Shown: positions 46,203 through 57,924, numbered from the stretch's first letter. The stretch: DNA of 64,000 nucleotides from Asterias amurensis (GCF_032118995.1 NC_092668.1:3823501-3887500), one strand, 5' to 3'. Translations and numbers: made by a program. The notes: generated by a model from the sequence alone, not told the origin.

Positions 46203-49200
46203 TATATGTTTTTAATTTTTTTTTCTTTCTTGATTTAAAAACAAAATGGATTACCTGTATTTGTTTAACTGGGCAGGGTATCCTTTTGGTAATTGACAAA
46301 CACCTGTATCCTCACCTGTATCCTCATCCTCACATTATGCGTTTCCTTTAAAGATAGAATTGCGCGTGCTTTCAGATGAATGAGAATGGCTGCTGCAGGC
46401 ATTCAGACTCTCTCAGATTCAAACTGTTGGGTGAAAATTACCTCTTTCTATTAAACTAAATTATTTGAAAGGGGGTAATTTCTGTTTTTTGTTTAAATAT
46501 ACCAACATCTCTCCAGTACTCGTATAACCAAGTTGTTATGGTCATTACACTTGTGGAGTAATTATCTTTAAGGTTTCAGATCTGCAAGTTCCGATTGATA
46601 AACAGAAAATCGGTGGAAATTGTCTTCCTAATTATTGCTATTAAACCCTGAAGGAAATGTAAGAGTATCGAAACATTATAAGGAAAACAAAACAAGCTAA
46701 ATGGAGATGGGCTGGACACACTGCCCGATTTCGACAATAAATAGATGACAACAAGAATAACGGATTGGCAACCAATGACAGGGAAAACGAAAAGAGGTAG
46801 ACATGCCCAGAGAAGAAGATGGAGAGATGGCACCAGGGTGTATGCAGGAACACCAAGGGTGGATTTCTTAAAGAGTTAAGACTAGTCTTATGTGGAGTTA
46901 AAACGAGTTACTCGTCCTAACTTAGGACTAGCCTTAAGTTTAAAAAAAATATATATATCTCATACGGACTAGTCCTAAGTTAGGACTAGTCCTAACTCTT
47001 TGTGGTGAAATCGACCCCAGAACTGCAAGACATTTAAATAAATGGCATTTACATGAAGAGGGCTACATCTTACACTGGCTAACACAACCTTAATGATGTT
47101 GGTAATGATATATAACGGCCATGTCCCGTCAACTCCTGCTCGCACTCGTTTAAAAAGGCTACTGACGGAAGTGACAGTAAATATTTGAACACCTTTAAAC
47201 AAAGTGACTGGAATACATCCCACCACTGTACTGGTTACTTCAAGCTCTGCTGTTAATTCTTCAATGTATGCTATCAATGCTACCTTTTGGTAGGGTCTTC
47301 GTGGATTCTTTTTGAGATGCGAATTCCTTGAGAAAATCTGTCAACAAAATTTGATCCCTTGGTGCGTCCGTTCAAAGATGTGGCGGGTCCCATCAGTCTT
47401 GATGAGAAAGACTTGTTGACTTAAAGGCACTGGACAATATTGGTGATTACTACAAACATTTGTAAGCATAAAAAATACTTGTTAACGAGTATTGGAGAGC
47501 TGTTGATAATATAAAGCATTGTGAGAAACACCCTCCGAAGTAGTCTTTGAGAAAGAGGTTTTTTCTCACTCAAAATATGAAAAGCCGTTTATTAAAGGGC
47601 ACGAAGCCGTTTTTTAGGTATCTGAAAACACCTAAGTGCAACAAGGATGTTTTTTCTTTCATTATTCTCTTGCAACTGCGACTACCAACTGAACACAATT
47701 TTTCACAGGTTTGGTGTTTTATGCATAAGTTGGGATACACCAAGTGAGAATTCCTGGTCTATGACAATATTTACCAAAGGTGTCCAGTGCCTTTAAGTTA
47801 AGGCCTATGGATTGTTACGTATGGTATAACTCTGCCGTGGTTGGTCTTTCAACAGCACGTCCAATCATCAACAAGAATTGCAATTATATTCAAGGCTCCT
47901 ATAGTGGGGCACGGTAGCGTGGATCACTTGAGCCGACCACTGGAAATCAACTAGGCCTACTCGGAGCTCAGTATATGCTTACAATATCACAGTGGATGAA
48001 AGCTCTACAATGCCATCGGTTTTTCAATTTCGTTTAGATTAGAATAGGTATTTGTTTCAATAGTCTATTCTTGTGCCCCTTGGTAATTATTGTCAAAGAC
48101 CCGTATACTTAGTATGTGTATCCCAACATGCAGAAAAATAACAAAGCTGAGAAAAATTTGGACTCGATTTGTCATCGAATTTGCATGAGAGAATCAAAGA
48201 AAAAACACCATTTGAGGCTACAGCTGAAGTAATTTATTATCTGAGTGATAAATTACCTCTTTCTCAAAAACTATAGGTTACTTCAGAGGGACCCGTTTGT
48301 AACAATTAGTGTTCAGTGCCTTTAATCAGTCCACGTTCAGTGAACGAATGAGAGAAAGACAATGCTCTCTATAAATCAATTTATTTAGCGGTTTTTCGGC
48401 ATTGTTGTTTGAACGTGAATGATTACCATAACAACGTACACAAGCTTGTAATTGTATATACGCCTGCCAGTGGACATTAAAATATCCCTCCTTTGTTTAA
48501 AGATATAAACACTATTGGTAATTACTAGCATTGTTAGCATAAAAACCTACTTGATAACAAGCAATGGAGAGCTGCAACGATATTAGAAACGGATCCCTCA
48601 AGTAACGTAGTTTTCGAGAAAGAAGTAATTTGCCACTAAAATATTTTAGACCTCGGAATCAGACTTCGAGGTCCCGGAATCACGCATCTGAAAGCACACA
48701 ACTTCGTGTGACAAAGGTTTTTTCTTTCATTATTATCTCGCAACTTCGACGACCAATTGAGTTCAAATTTTCACAGGTTTGTTATTTTGTGCATTATGTT
48801 GACATACACCAAGTGAGAAGACTGGTCTTTGACACATTGCCCAAGGTGTCCAGTGTAAACTCTAACTTGTTTGCAAGAGCTCCCATTGGTTTTGTACTTC
48901 CAACTGTGAACCTTTCCCGAACCGTGGACTCATCACGGGACTCTCGACTTTTGTCCCCGTTTTGAATGTGTATAACACCTATTCATGTTTACATTATTTG
49001 AATTAAGTTGATTGAAAACAACATAGACAACAGAGGGTCCGGTAGAAGTTTGTCACTTTCATTCGGCGATTTGTTTCTGCTGACCAATTTTCATTGACGG
49101 CAAAAATATGGGATCATTAATCAGACTTTCCTTAAAAATAACACCCATGGACCGAAAAGGTTCGCGATTTGAAATCTGAACTGTTGAAATTAAAAATTAC

Positions 49201-52200
49201 CCGCATAAAATTTTACAATTATGAGCTTTTATACAGTATTTCTATTGTATAAAAACCCCCATATTTTTTCCCATTAGCACGCAGACAATAGGCCCTATTT
49301 GCTTTTTCCCTCGAAGATTTACATGATTATGGACACTTGCTTGTTTTGCTTCTTGCTTTATGCCTAAAAGTAATTATCATTTACCATAATGATCTATTCC
49401 CTTGCTTGTCTTAATATTTTCTTATTATATTATTGGAACAAATAATCACATCATCAATATTCTGCAAATTTGAGGAACAAAACTGGCAGGCAAAAACCAA
49501 GTAAAGGCCATACACAGACTATAAGGGATTTTCACACGAGAGCAATTAAGCAAGGGTTCTTTGCTAAATTATAGCATGGTTGTAAATAAAATGTTACAAA
49601 ATGTACCTTGTGTGAAAGGACGATAATTGTTTCTACGTTCCAAGTTATCTCGCAAAATCTTGTCAAACATTACTGGGATTGACAACCATGCTAAAATTAG
49701 GCAAGGGACTCCAGTTAAATTGCTGTCGTGTGATTGCACTATACGATTTTCATATCATGTATAGACATGATGGCAATTGCATTTTATTATCCTTTCAACA
49801 AAAGGCAATTAACCTCTGCCTATACATGGTGTAATAAAAAGTTCAAATTGCTGTAATAAGCTGGTCGTAACAGCCCGGGAAGAAATACGAAATATCGACC
49901 ACCTCAAATGAAACGTCATCAAGGGAACTAATTAAAATGTGTAGTAGTAGTACATTGACAGATTGCATGCCGCAGGCTCCACATGTTGGTAATAAATTCA
50001 TGAGCATGAAGGATGGCAAATAATTTGAAAAGAGACTGGGAAAATATGAGCATATTATTATAAGCTCATTATGATATAAACTAATTATTTTCTTTGTCAA
50101 AATAAATAAATAAATAAATGAATATACATGAACTTTCGAACAGTATAGAATGAGTCATATCATCGTTATGAGTTTTTAGGGGGGGGGGGGGGGGGTCAGT
50201 GGTGGTAGCCCCAACTCAGAACCCCTCCGCCCTCTTGCCCACAATGAGACTTGAAAACAATGCACGAATGAATGCGTTGAATAAATGCATTGGTAAATTA
50301 CGATCTTTGCCCCTCGCTTTAAAGTCATCTGGAAGTGGTATTTTTTCAAAATAAAGCTTTTGTCACTAATATATGTGTTTTGATGAGTGAAATGTGAATA
50401 GACAGTTAACTAAGGTTTTAAAAAATTAGTTCTTATGTTATTTACAAATTTAAGAGTAGATCCCGACCCGAGAGGGCGCTGTTCGTGACGTCAATCGAGG
50501 CAGACTTTGCCTGTAATGCGTAGAGTAAACACAATTGTTTTTTTCCGGCAATGCCGACCAGGTGTATTGCTGCTGAATGCAGAAAAACACTTTTTGAAAT
50601 GTACCAACTCACGACTTGGACGTACATGTACTTTGCACGTGTGTTTACTGTACGCATTGCAGGCAAAGTCTGCCTCGATTGACGTCACAAAAGGGGTAGG
50701 CGGAGTCAGCCCCCCAAACATCTATGTATATTGTTTAAACATATAAATCGTGACAAACAATTACTAAAAAATTGTTTTATTGTTCGTTAGCATATACTCT
50801 TATGTTTGAAAAAAAAAAATCTATTTCCAGGTGACTTTAATTTCTCCTCAAAATGAAAAAGGTCTGGCTACGTTACTGCCATTGTAAGAATAACAATGTT
50901 TCACGGGGCTTCTTTTGTTATGCGAAATACCTGCTCATCGTTAGCATGCAACACATGCAACTAATGTTCTTTAAGGTACTGGACACTATTGGTAATTACC
51001 CAAAACAATTGTTAGCATAAAAGCTTACTTAGTAGCGAGCAATGGAGATCTGTGGATAGTATACAAAATTGTAAGAAACGACTCCCTCTTAAATAATTTA
51101 GTTTCGGAGAAAGAGGTAATTTCTTACTCAAAATATAAAAGACTACAGGCCTGAAGCCTTTTATTATGCATCTGAGAGAACACAAAGTTGTGCAACAAGG
51201 GTGTTTTTATTTCATTCTTTTGCAACTTCAATGACCAAGGTTTGTTGTGCATGTTTGGATACACTAAAGAATACTGTTCTTTTGACAATCATTAACAAAA
51301 GTGTCCAGGTACCTTTAAAGACAGTGGACACGATTGGTAATTGTCAACGACTAGTCTTCACAGTTAGTGTATCTCAACATGTGCATAAAATCACAAACCT
51401 GTGAAAATTTGAGCTCAATCAGTCGTCGAATTTGCGAGATAATAATGAAAGAAAAAAAAACCTTGTGTCACGAAGTTGTGTGCTTTCTGATGCTTGATTT
51501 CGAGACCTCAAATTCTAAACGCTGAGGTCACGAAATCAAATTCGTGGAAAATTACTTTTTTCTCGAAAACTACGTCACTTCAGAGGGAGCTGTTTCTCAC
51601 AATATTTTATACCGTCAACCTCTCCCCACTACTCGTAATTAAGTAAGGTTTTATGATGATAATCATTTTATGAGTAATTACCAATAGCGTCCACTGCCTT
51701 TAAAACTCGCTAGATTGATATACAGAGTCCCTTTTCTGACGTAGAAATTGTTTAGAATCATACCACCCTAATCTCGATCATCAATAAGTTAACATTCAGT
51801 TTTACCATGTTCCTATTTTTAGCCTCTGTAATTAAATTGGGTTGGTAATAAATTTTCCATTACTTGAATTAGGCTGGTTTTATTGGCTGACATAAAAACA
51901 GACATGCCAGTTTCGCAATTGTTGATTGGATTGCCTTGAGAGCTAAGCAGTAATCAAGCCTCGGAGACGAAGCTATAATTCATGGATGAAATGTTGCCAA
52001 GAAAACATCGATTATGTGTTTGTAGTAACAGGCATTTTGTGCCACACAAGTCAAACTATCAATGCCATTGTATATATACCTCTTGGAGGTATTTGGATGA
52101 CATTATGCCCTGTAACAAAACATTCTCATGCTATTTCGGCAAGAGGTGATCCATTTTGTTTCTTCAAACTGATATGGGTGTTTTTATTTAGTGGGAGAAT

Positions 52201-53974
52201 AACTAGATGGGCCCTGGGACTTTCTGTGACTAGTCCTAAAATAAACCACAAATCTCTTGCTTCAGCTGCTGACAAATCCTTCTCTTTTGCCGCTTCTAAA
52301 CTTTGTAATAGTCTCCCCCCATCTCTGCGCTCTGTTGATTCACTTCATATTATCAAGAAGCATCTGAAATCACACCTGTTCCCACAATGATTGTTTTGCT
52401 GTTTGATTTAAATTGCATTTTGTCTCTCCGTTTATTTGTTTCTCTGTTAGGTCACAAACCGCTGTGGTATTGATGAAATTGCGGTATATAAAACATTTGT
52501 ATGTATATGTCCATTGTCTCTGCATTAGAGGGAGCGAGCAAGACGTCTCGTCCATGGTACAACCTGTGACATCTCCTTGAGAGAATGTGGCTCACGGATC
52601 GGACTGTTGCTATCCTTAACCCTAATAACTTAGTTTACCTGTGGAAAACATCTTCCTCGACATCGAGGGATTGTTTATTATTCGAGTGTTTGGCAGACTC
52701 ATGACAAAAATAACATAGGTCCGTACCGTCACAACGTTTCCTTGTCACAAGAACCCTCGTTGAATGAAACCGGCTACCAGTTTTATAAGAGAAGTCACCA
52801 TCAATAGACTCATTCAAGACTAGGCTCAAATGACCACTTTCATATTTCACCACTAAATGTTGTCTACTTGCCACACCACACCTTCAACTTATATTTCCAT
52901 TGAGGAGTTTGTTGCATGCAGTATCGACATAAGATACAAATGATTTGCAATTGCCTTCTCTATTTTTACAGCACAAGGCAATCTCCGTTGCTATGACTGC
53001 GCTGTTGATTTCAAGATGATGTCAAACCCAGATCTCAACTGCATCCATAACGTTATAAATAGCACTGGAGATGTCATGTATGAGCCGAGAGATTGCCAAC
53101 CACATGAACGATTTTGTAAGGTGGGTGCGTTGTCTGCGAATATCAAACTTAAAACTCGTTTGTTTTTTTAATACTCGGAAACGGTAATATTAATTTTGAT
53201 GGTTTCTTTCATTATAAACTGTTCTTCTCCATTCTTTAATGTGGGTTTTACCATTACACCGAAGTGTGCAAGCACTGTACAGGCTCAATACCTTCTTGAG
53301 TCCTGTGAACAAAATCACAGACGTTAATTTTTTACTCCCGGCTGGGATTGAACCCAATAAAATGAACCTTGAACCTTGAACCTCGAACCTTGAACCTTGA
53401 ACCCACGACCCGTTCTTGGAAGACCACATTATTTTTAGTCTATTTTCGTACACCAAAAAGCCCAAACGAAGCCGGTTTGTCCCTTTAACATAATACGATT
53501 TTCCACATGTATTTAATGTGACTTGTAATTAGCGTGCCGGTGTGTCAGGAGATTCCACTCCGCCTGACATTTTGAGGACTCAAAAGAGGGCGCTATCAGA
53601 CGAACTTAGTTCGAACAGTTCGCCGTATGGGGGCGGGGGATCTCCGGCGGGGGACACCCCAGAATCTCGGTTGGCGGTCTCCCTAGCACAATTTTGTTTG
53701 ATATAATATTATTCATTTATGATTGTCTCCACAGACCCACATAGTCAAAGGAAACCGCGTCATCAAAAGCTTCGAGAGAGACTGCGCACATACGTGCACT
53801 CCATCCTGCGATACCAGGGGTTTCGGGATCGACGTGCAGACGTGTACATTCTGCTGCGGTACAGATGGTTGCAACAACTCCAGCAGCTCTGCACAACCTC
53901 ATACGTGGAATACGTTTGAGCTCGGGGTTGTAGCAATGGTGGCTTATAAGTTTGCTGGCTCTCCTTGGAATTAA
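46047..53974 (+). CDS. Ly6/uPAR-domain (three-finger) protein, three exons
   Basis: Small secreted or GPI-anchored cell-surface protein; ligand unknown. Exons 46047-46116, 52972-53120 and 53735-53974, joined GT-AG in frame, give 152 residues. Residues 1-24 form a hydrophobic signal peptide (LVVWIFIFAATIYFG). The mature part starts with LRCYDC (Cys30, Cys33) and ends the fold with CCGTDGCN (113-120), the Ly6/uPAR signature. There are twelve cysteines in total (30, 33, 47, 65, 72, 90, 94, 98, 110, 113, 114, 119), ten of which fit a three-finger domain. Candidate N-glycosylation sites are Asn53 and Asn121. The C-terminal tail (FELGVVAMVAYKFAG) is mildly hydrophobic and may be a weak GPI signal. 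The exon layout, with signal peptide in exon 1 and fold in exons 2-3, is typical of the family. A candidate poly(A) signal AATAAA lies at 54393. I cannot assign a specific orthologue. Confidence 0.85.
46158..46207. repeat. Poly(A)/(TA)n microsatellite
   Basis: About 29 A followed by ten TA units, in intron 1 of the Ly6 gene. Confidence 0.95.
46859..47020. mobile_element. MITE family F
   Basis: Left GGTGGATTTCTTAAAGAGTT and right AACTCTTTGTGGTGAAATCG. Inner CCTAAGTTAGGACTAG palindromes. Confidence 0.7.
47421..47796 (-). mobile_element. TTAA-flanked MITE, family A
   Basis: Complete inverted copy with TTAA at both ends, diverged in the middle. Confidence 0.8.
48072..48325 (+). mobile_element. 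Family A MITE, shortened
   Basis: The left tip is degraded (GTGCCCCTTGGTAATTATTG); the right end GTTCAGTGCCTTTAA is kept. Confidence 0.65.
48497..48855 (-). mobile_element. TTAA-flanked MITE, family A
   Basis: The left TTAA is intact. The right end stops at AAGGTGTCCAGTG without TTAA. Confidence 0.75.
50485..50688. mobile_element. Fold-back element with CRE motifs at both tips
   Basis: Arms of about 47 bp (GTGACGTCAATCGAGGCAGA... and its inverse) surround a ~100-nt centre. Each tip contains the palindrome TGACGTCA. In Ly6 intron 1. Confidence 0.75.
50971..51318 (-). mobile_element. TTAA-flanked MITE, family A
   Basis: Complete. Its right TTAA (51315-51318) is also the left TTAA of the next copy. 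Confidence 0.8.
51315..51702 (+). mobile_element. TTAA-flanked MITE, family A
   Basis: Complete, opposite orientation to its neighbour, sharing one TTAA, so one inserted at the border of the other. Confidence 0.85.
52202..52390 (+). pseudogene. LINE reverse-transcriptase C-terminal remnant
   Basis: An open frame ending at 52390 contains SFSFAASKLCNSLPPSLRS, then SLHIIKKHLKSHLF just before the stop. This matches the conserved C-terminal tail of CR1/jockey-like LINE ORF2 proteins (family pattern: F..A...WN.LP..., then FKK.LK..LF). No reverse transcriptase or endonuclease domain is present, so it is a 5'-truncated dead copy. In Ly6 intron 1. The following ~120 bp (to about 52505, GCGGTATATAAAACATTTGT) looks like its 3' UTR. 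Confidence 0.6.
53250..53415 (-). mobile_element. tRNA-derived SINE, with short internal tandem repeat
   Basis: Contains GGGATTGAACCC and GAACCCACGACCCG (inverted B-box type) and GTGTGCAAGCACTGTACAGG as in the other SINEs. Between them CTTGAAC-type heptamers are repeated about five times (53366-53401). In Ly6 intron 2. Confidence 0.5.
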
Positions 53975-54009
53975 AAAAACGATGTTTTTGCAACGAGGTG
54001 AAACAAGCT

Positions 54010-54173
54010 TTTACAAACTAAGCACAACAAATATATGCTTACCAGAAAAAGGTACCAGCTAAAGAACCATATTATTTCAAGTAGCATCTCTGACTGGTCC
54101 TGCTTATTGTTGCTCAGCAGTAACTTTTTAAGCAATACTTTCTGCAAAACAGCTCAATGAAATTGGGCCAAGA
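54010..54173. mobile_element. MITE family G copy
   Basis: Contains AGGTACCAGCTAAAGAAC and ends CAGCTCAATGAAATTGGGCC. Confidence 0.55.
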
Positions 54174-54501
54174 TCTCAACAAGATTGTGTTATGGAAACT
54201 ACGGCTTTAGTGACACGAGTAGTATCATGTCAGTTGGCGATCTTTTAGTTTTACTGATTTTGAAACACAATGCAAAAAGAGAACAAAATCTTATGTTGGG
54301 CCTATAATCTTGTGATTTCGCTCACACTCATGTTCTTTGCGGGAATAAAATGTATTATACCGTAGTATCGTTGTAAATAAGATATTTGTCATGAATAAAC
54401 ATTACCGTTTCCTAGTTTAAATGTTGTCAAAATAATGTCGCATCTTTTCTTTGTCTATATCAATGATAAGTCCTAAAGTTGTTTTACCCCAAAATATTAA
54501 T

Positions 54502-54640
54502 TTAAAGCCATTGGACCCTTTCGGTACAGAAACAAAAAGTTCACAGATTTACAAATAACTTACAGGGTTTACAGAAGGTAATGGTGAAAGACTTCTCTTA
54601 AAATATTATTCCATGAAATGTTTTACCAACCAAAATGTCC
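54502..54640. mobile_element. TTAA-flanked MITE, family D, left part
   Basis: TTAA-AGCCATTGGACCCTTTCGG, then GTTCACAGATTTACAAATAACTTACAGGG, as in the full copy at 62531. Confidence 0.65.
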
Positions 54641-54644
54641 ACGT

Positions 54645-54790
54645 GATTATAAGGATAAGCAAACAAGAGTTGAACACCAGTAACAAGCAGTATGCAACAA
54701 ATAGAAATTTAGTTTGTATTCACGTTATCAAGGCAAAACATTCATGCTAAGCAAAGTTTTGTGTTTAGCAGCTCTATGAAATTAGGCTCA
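54645..54790. mobile_element. MITE family G copy
   Basis: Ends AGCAGCTCTATGAAATTAGG; the inner AAGCAAAGTTTTGTGTTTAG is family-like. Confidence 0.45.
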
Positions 54791-55424
54791 ATTGGTAGGC
54801 CTCGGTCTACCATGCCAGTAAACCTCAGCACGTTGTCGGAATAACATGTTTTTAATGTTTTTCTGTTTGGCTTTATTTGACGAATACAAAACAACCCACA
54901 AAGAATATTTTGCAGAGTTAAATATAATTCGTGAGGTGAAATCACGAATGCTTGATGTAAAATCAAAACGTTGATGTTGGACTTCATTCAAGCTAACTTT
55001 GATCATAGAGGAAGGACAGAGATGCTTTGATGTGGGTGGGGCCGGGGTCGAGCGACCAACAAAACAAAACCAAAATTCCACAAAAAAAAATCAACAGAGG
55101 TCGCACTCTATGGAGACCGTGAATGAGTTGTTTCGTCTGGTTCCGTATGAAGTCTTGCCACAGCCCAGTAGGCGAATGTGTACGTGCATGCGAGGGTGGC
55201 TATTCGGTGTGTGTCTCTCGTGCACACACGTTGTGTTCGTATGAAAGTGCACAGCAGTTGATAAAGTTTTTGTATCAGAATTTCATCAAATCACCTCATG
55301 TGACTCTACAAGAATCCATAAGTGAAAATTGTATATTATTGTCAACACACGAATGCAACAGTTTGAAGCATTTATTCAGCCTAAAAGGGAACAAACTTCA
55401 CCCCTACGAGTGGCACTGTGTGCG

Positions 55425-57631
55425 ATGGAATTCAAGGTTGCAAGCGAAGTTGAGCCCGGAGGTTGTGGCGGGGCCGACGGCGCTTTGAACGGTGCATTGG
55501 CAGCGGACATGACACGGTCAACAAAAGGGTGTGCCGAGGACGATTTGTTAGATCAGGAGTGTCAGAGTTTGACATCGGATATCAGTGGTGCTGGTAGGTT
55601 CCACATGTTGTTTGTAGACTGGCGGTTTTTACAGGATTTTCTCACAAATAATAATTTTATAGCAGAAAACTGTAATTTTAAAATGTTTGATTTGACTTTT
55701 GATGACTCAGTCAGATTCAGAAGTCGGTCAGAGTCCAGACTGATGTACAGCAGTCGTTCAGTTCTAGATCATTGACCGGTTCCATATCATTTTCAAACTT
55801 GACATAACTAAATTGAATGGTAGACCCAGTAACTGGGGCGCTGTTACTCCTAGAACTATTTCGGTTTCGTCCGGCTATCGTCTCCCGTAACCTCATAGGT
55901 TTATATCTCTCACGCGTTCAACGACCCATGGTTCAATGAATTTCGGCATCAGGAATCTCTCTTTTTTTTTTTTTAATCTCGCCAAAATTAGGCTCTATGT
56001 GTCCTTTGATGTATCAATGTGTATTCTTTTGACCAGAGAATCCACTCCACAATCTCAAAAATTGTTAAAAATGATAAATTCTTACCGTAATTTCAGATTC
56101 CCTATCTACTGTACGTGTTACTCCTCTGCCAATAATAATTGAAAATTACCGGACCTCGTTTTGCGAAAATGCGTCACGAGAGGGCGGGTACGATCCGTGA
56201 TTTGTGTACAAAAAATACACGGAACCACGAAGCTCGCACAGGGTACCAGTATGTAAACGGCTGTGTGCAAAAAGTGTACATACTGGTACCCTGTGCGAGC
56301 TTCGTGGTTCCGTGTATCTTTTGGTCAAAAGAATACACATTGATACATCAAAGGACACATAGAGCCTAATTTTGGCGAGATTAAAAAAAAAAAAAGAGAG
56401 ATTCCTGATGCCGAAATTCATTGAACCATGGGTCGTTGAACGCGTGAGAGATATAAACCTATGAGGTTACGGGAGACGATAGCCGGACGAAACCGAAATA
56501 GTTCTAGGAGTAGGGCGCTGTACTCCTTTTTTTGAATTTTGACATTATCGGTCGAACTGTACGACAGAGAATGTCAAAATTCGAAAAAAGGAGTACAGCG
56601 CCCCAGTTACTGGGTCTAATTGAATGGCAAAATTTCGTTTCCTGTCACCACTTTTCCCACTCACTTGTTTCAAAAAGGAATATTTCATTCTTTTGACATG
56701 TTTGAGTTACAAATTAGTTACTATTTTATTTCATATAACAAATGAAGAAGTGGTGGAACTTCTTAAGGATATTTATATGGGAACTTTTTTGTACTATGAT
56801 GCATTTTGTACTCTTTTTGCTTGTTTTTAAATCAATTTAGGCCTGTGTCTTGTAGGCCTCATTTGTTGTAGTTGCGATAACATAACCCTCCTGCCGCAAC
56901 GTCCGGCTACGGCCCTACGCCATTGGCAGGAGGGTTATGTTATCGCAACTTAATTTGTAAGTTATTTTGTTAGTTTGAAAATTAGGTTTGCTCTGTTATT
57001 TTGCCTACTTGATATAAATCATAAAACAAACACTACCTAATGCCTTTTGTTGGTTTTAACTTATTCTCTAAAACATTTTAGCAAGTGATTCAATAAACCC
57101 CACAAAGAAATGAGATTTGATGATGCTTTCGAGAGATTCTTGAAGATTTGGAAAAAGGTCTTCGTTCCTGCTCTTGGTCAAAACGCCGTCACTGTAAAAT
57201 AAAAAATAAAAAATGCTCAGTTTGAGCCAAAAATGCCGGCTCCTCTGTTCACAAACGGCTCAAAACAAAAGATTGGCTCAAGAATAAAGATGAGCCGGTC
57301 TTGGCTCACATTAAGCCAAGACCGGCTCAGTCAAAGTTGAGCCAATCTTTTTCGCCATTTGTGATGAGAGGAGCGGGCATTTTTTGCCCAAACTGAGCCG
57401 TTGTTTTTTTCCAGTGTTGTTTAATACTAACTGCAAAATTTCCCAATTCATTTGCTGTTCATGAAATAATTGAAAACGGCCGTGCTCTGTATTTCTTTGG
57501 TACAGGAGGTGACAATGTAGGAGTAGATCGTTCCAATGGAGTTGTTGTGACACCACCTCTACCCAAAGGATGTCAGCCACTCAGTCATCAAGTCGCCGGT
57601 CACATGTACGGTGTCGGAACTTCAAAAGCAG
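55425..57631 (+). CDS. IPMK: Inositol polyphosphate multikinase-like, first two coding exons (partial)
   Basis: IPMK phosphorylates inositol phosphates (IP3 to IP5) and PIP2, acting in nucleus and cytoplasm. Exon 1 is 55425-55593 and exon 2 is 57506-57631; they join in frame (G split by the intron) to give 98 complete codons. Exon 2 encodes GCQPLSHQVAGHMYG (residues 78-92), the block found near the IPMK N terminus and more like IPMK than IP6K or IP3K. The first ~75 residues are low-complexity and acidic (AEDDLLDQE), longer than I expect for the family. ATG 55425 was chosen for its good context (G at -3 and +4); an in-frame ATG at 55353 is possible. Exon 2 ends at an unusual donor, GTTTGT. The kinase core (PxxxDxKxG, SLL) lies beyond the window. 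Intron 1 contains large palindromes. Confidence 0.75.
55821..56617. mobile_element. Giant fold-back element with nested hairpins and 10-bp target duplication
   Basis: The outer TIRs AGACCCAGTAACTGGGGCGC and inverse lie between two copies of AATTGAATGG (55811-55820, 56618-56627). Near-perfect arms of roughly 190 bp run from about 55846 and 56325. The space between them holds another hairpin (AACCACGAAGCTCGCACAGG / inverse, about 56222-56311). A third hairpin (TACTCCTTTTTT... about 56519-56594) is inserted inside the right TIR. In IPMK intron 1. The duplication length suggests a Mutator-like element. The identical frames on both strands are mirror artefacts. Confidence 0.85.
56871..56949. repeat. 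Perfect 25-bp inverted repeat (hairpin)
   Basis: GTTGCGATAACATAACCCTC-CTGCC (56871-56895) and its exact inverse (56925-56949) flank a GC-rich 29-nt loop. Could be a tiny MITE or a structured intronic RNA. In IPMK intron 1. Confidence 0.85.
57205..57410. mobile_element. Fold-back element (GGCTCA-rich)
   Basis: The left arm GCTCAGTTTGAGCC...AGATTGGCTCA pairs with TGAGCCAATCTTT...CAAACTGAGCC on the right. The centre is a near-perfect GAGCCGGTCTTGGCTCA / TTAAGCCAAGACCGGCTCA hairpin. In IPMK intron 1, about 100 bp before exon 2. Confidence 0.75.
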
Positions 57632-57723
57632 GTTTGTTTTTTGGTTTTCTGTATCATAGCTGTTTTATTCTGTGTCGCATTTCATTGTTTTTTTTGAAGT
57701 GGAGGCCTGGAAGTACCAAAGCC

Positions 57724-57900
57724 CAATTTCACATCAAGCTGTTTAAGCATTATAAGTAAAAGCAAAAACAAAATTATGCTAACCCGAATAAGGTTACCAA
57801 CCAAAACGCCATGTCACACATATGTACAACTTGTGACTTGGGGGGTATCCTGCTAATTATTGCTAAGTAAGTTTTTTTTAACAGTACTTTCTACTTTGCG
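57724..57900. mobile_element. MITE family G copy
   Basis: Left CCCAATTTCACATCAAGCTG; contains AAGGTTACCAACC. The right end is blurred. Confidence 0.5.
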
Positions 57901-57924
57901 CTTCAACAAACAAATAAATAAATT

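Larger units (their letters stand above)
53975..55424. other. Intergenic region, Ly6 gene to IPMK-like gene
   Basis: Contains Ly6 3' UTR with AATAAA at 54343 and 54393, then two family G elements and a family D MITE fragment. Nothing recognisable from about 54800 to 55424, which should contain the IPMK-like promoter and 5' UTR. Confidence 0.5.

Noticed and set aside
55936..56421. Identical open frames on both strands
   Set aside because: Mirror images produced by the palindromic element, not genes.
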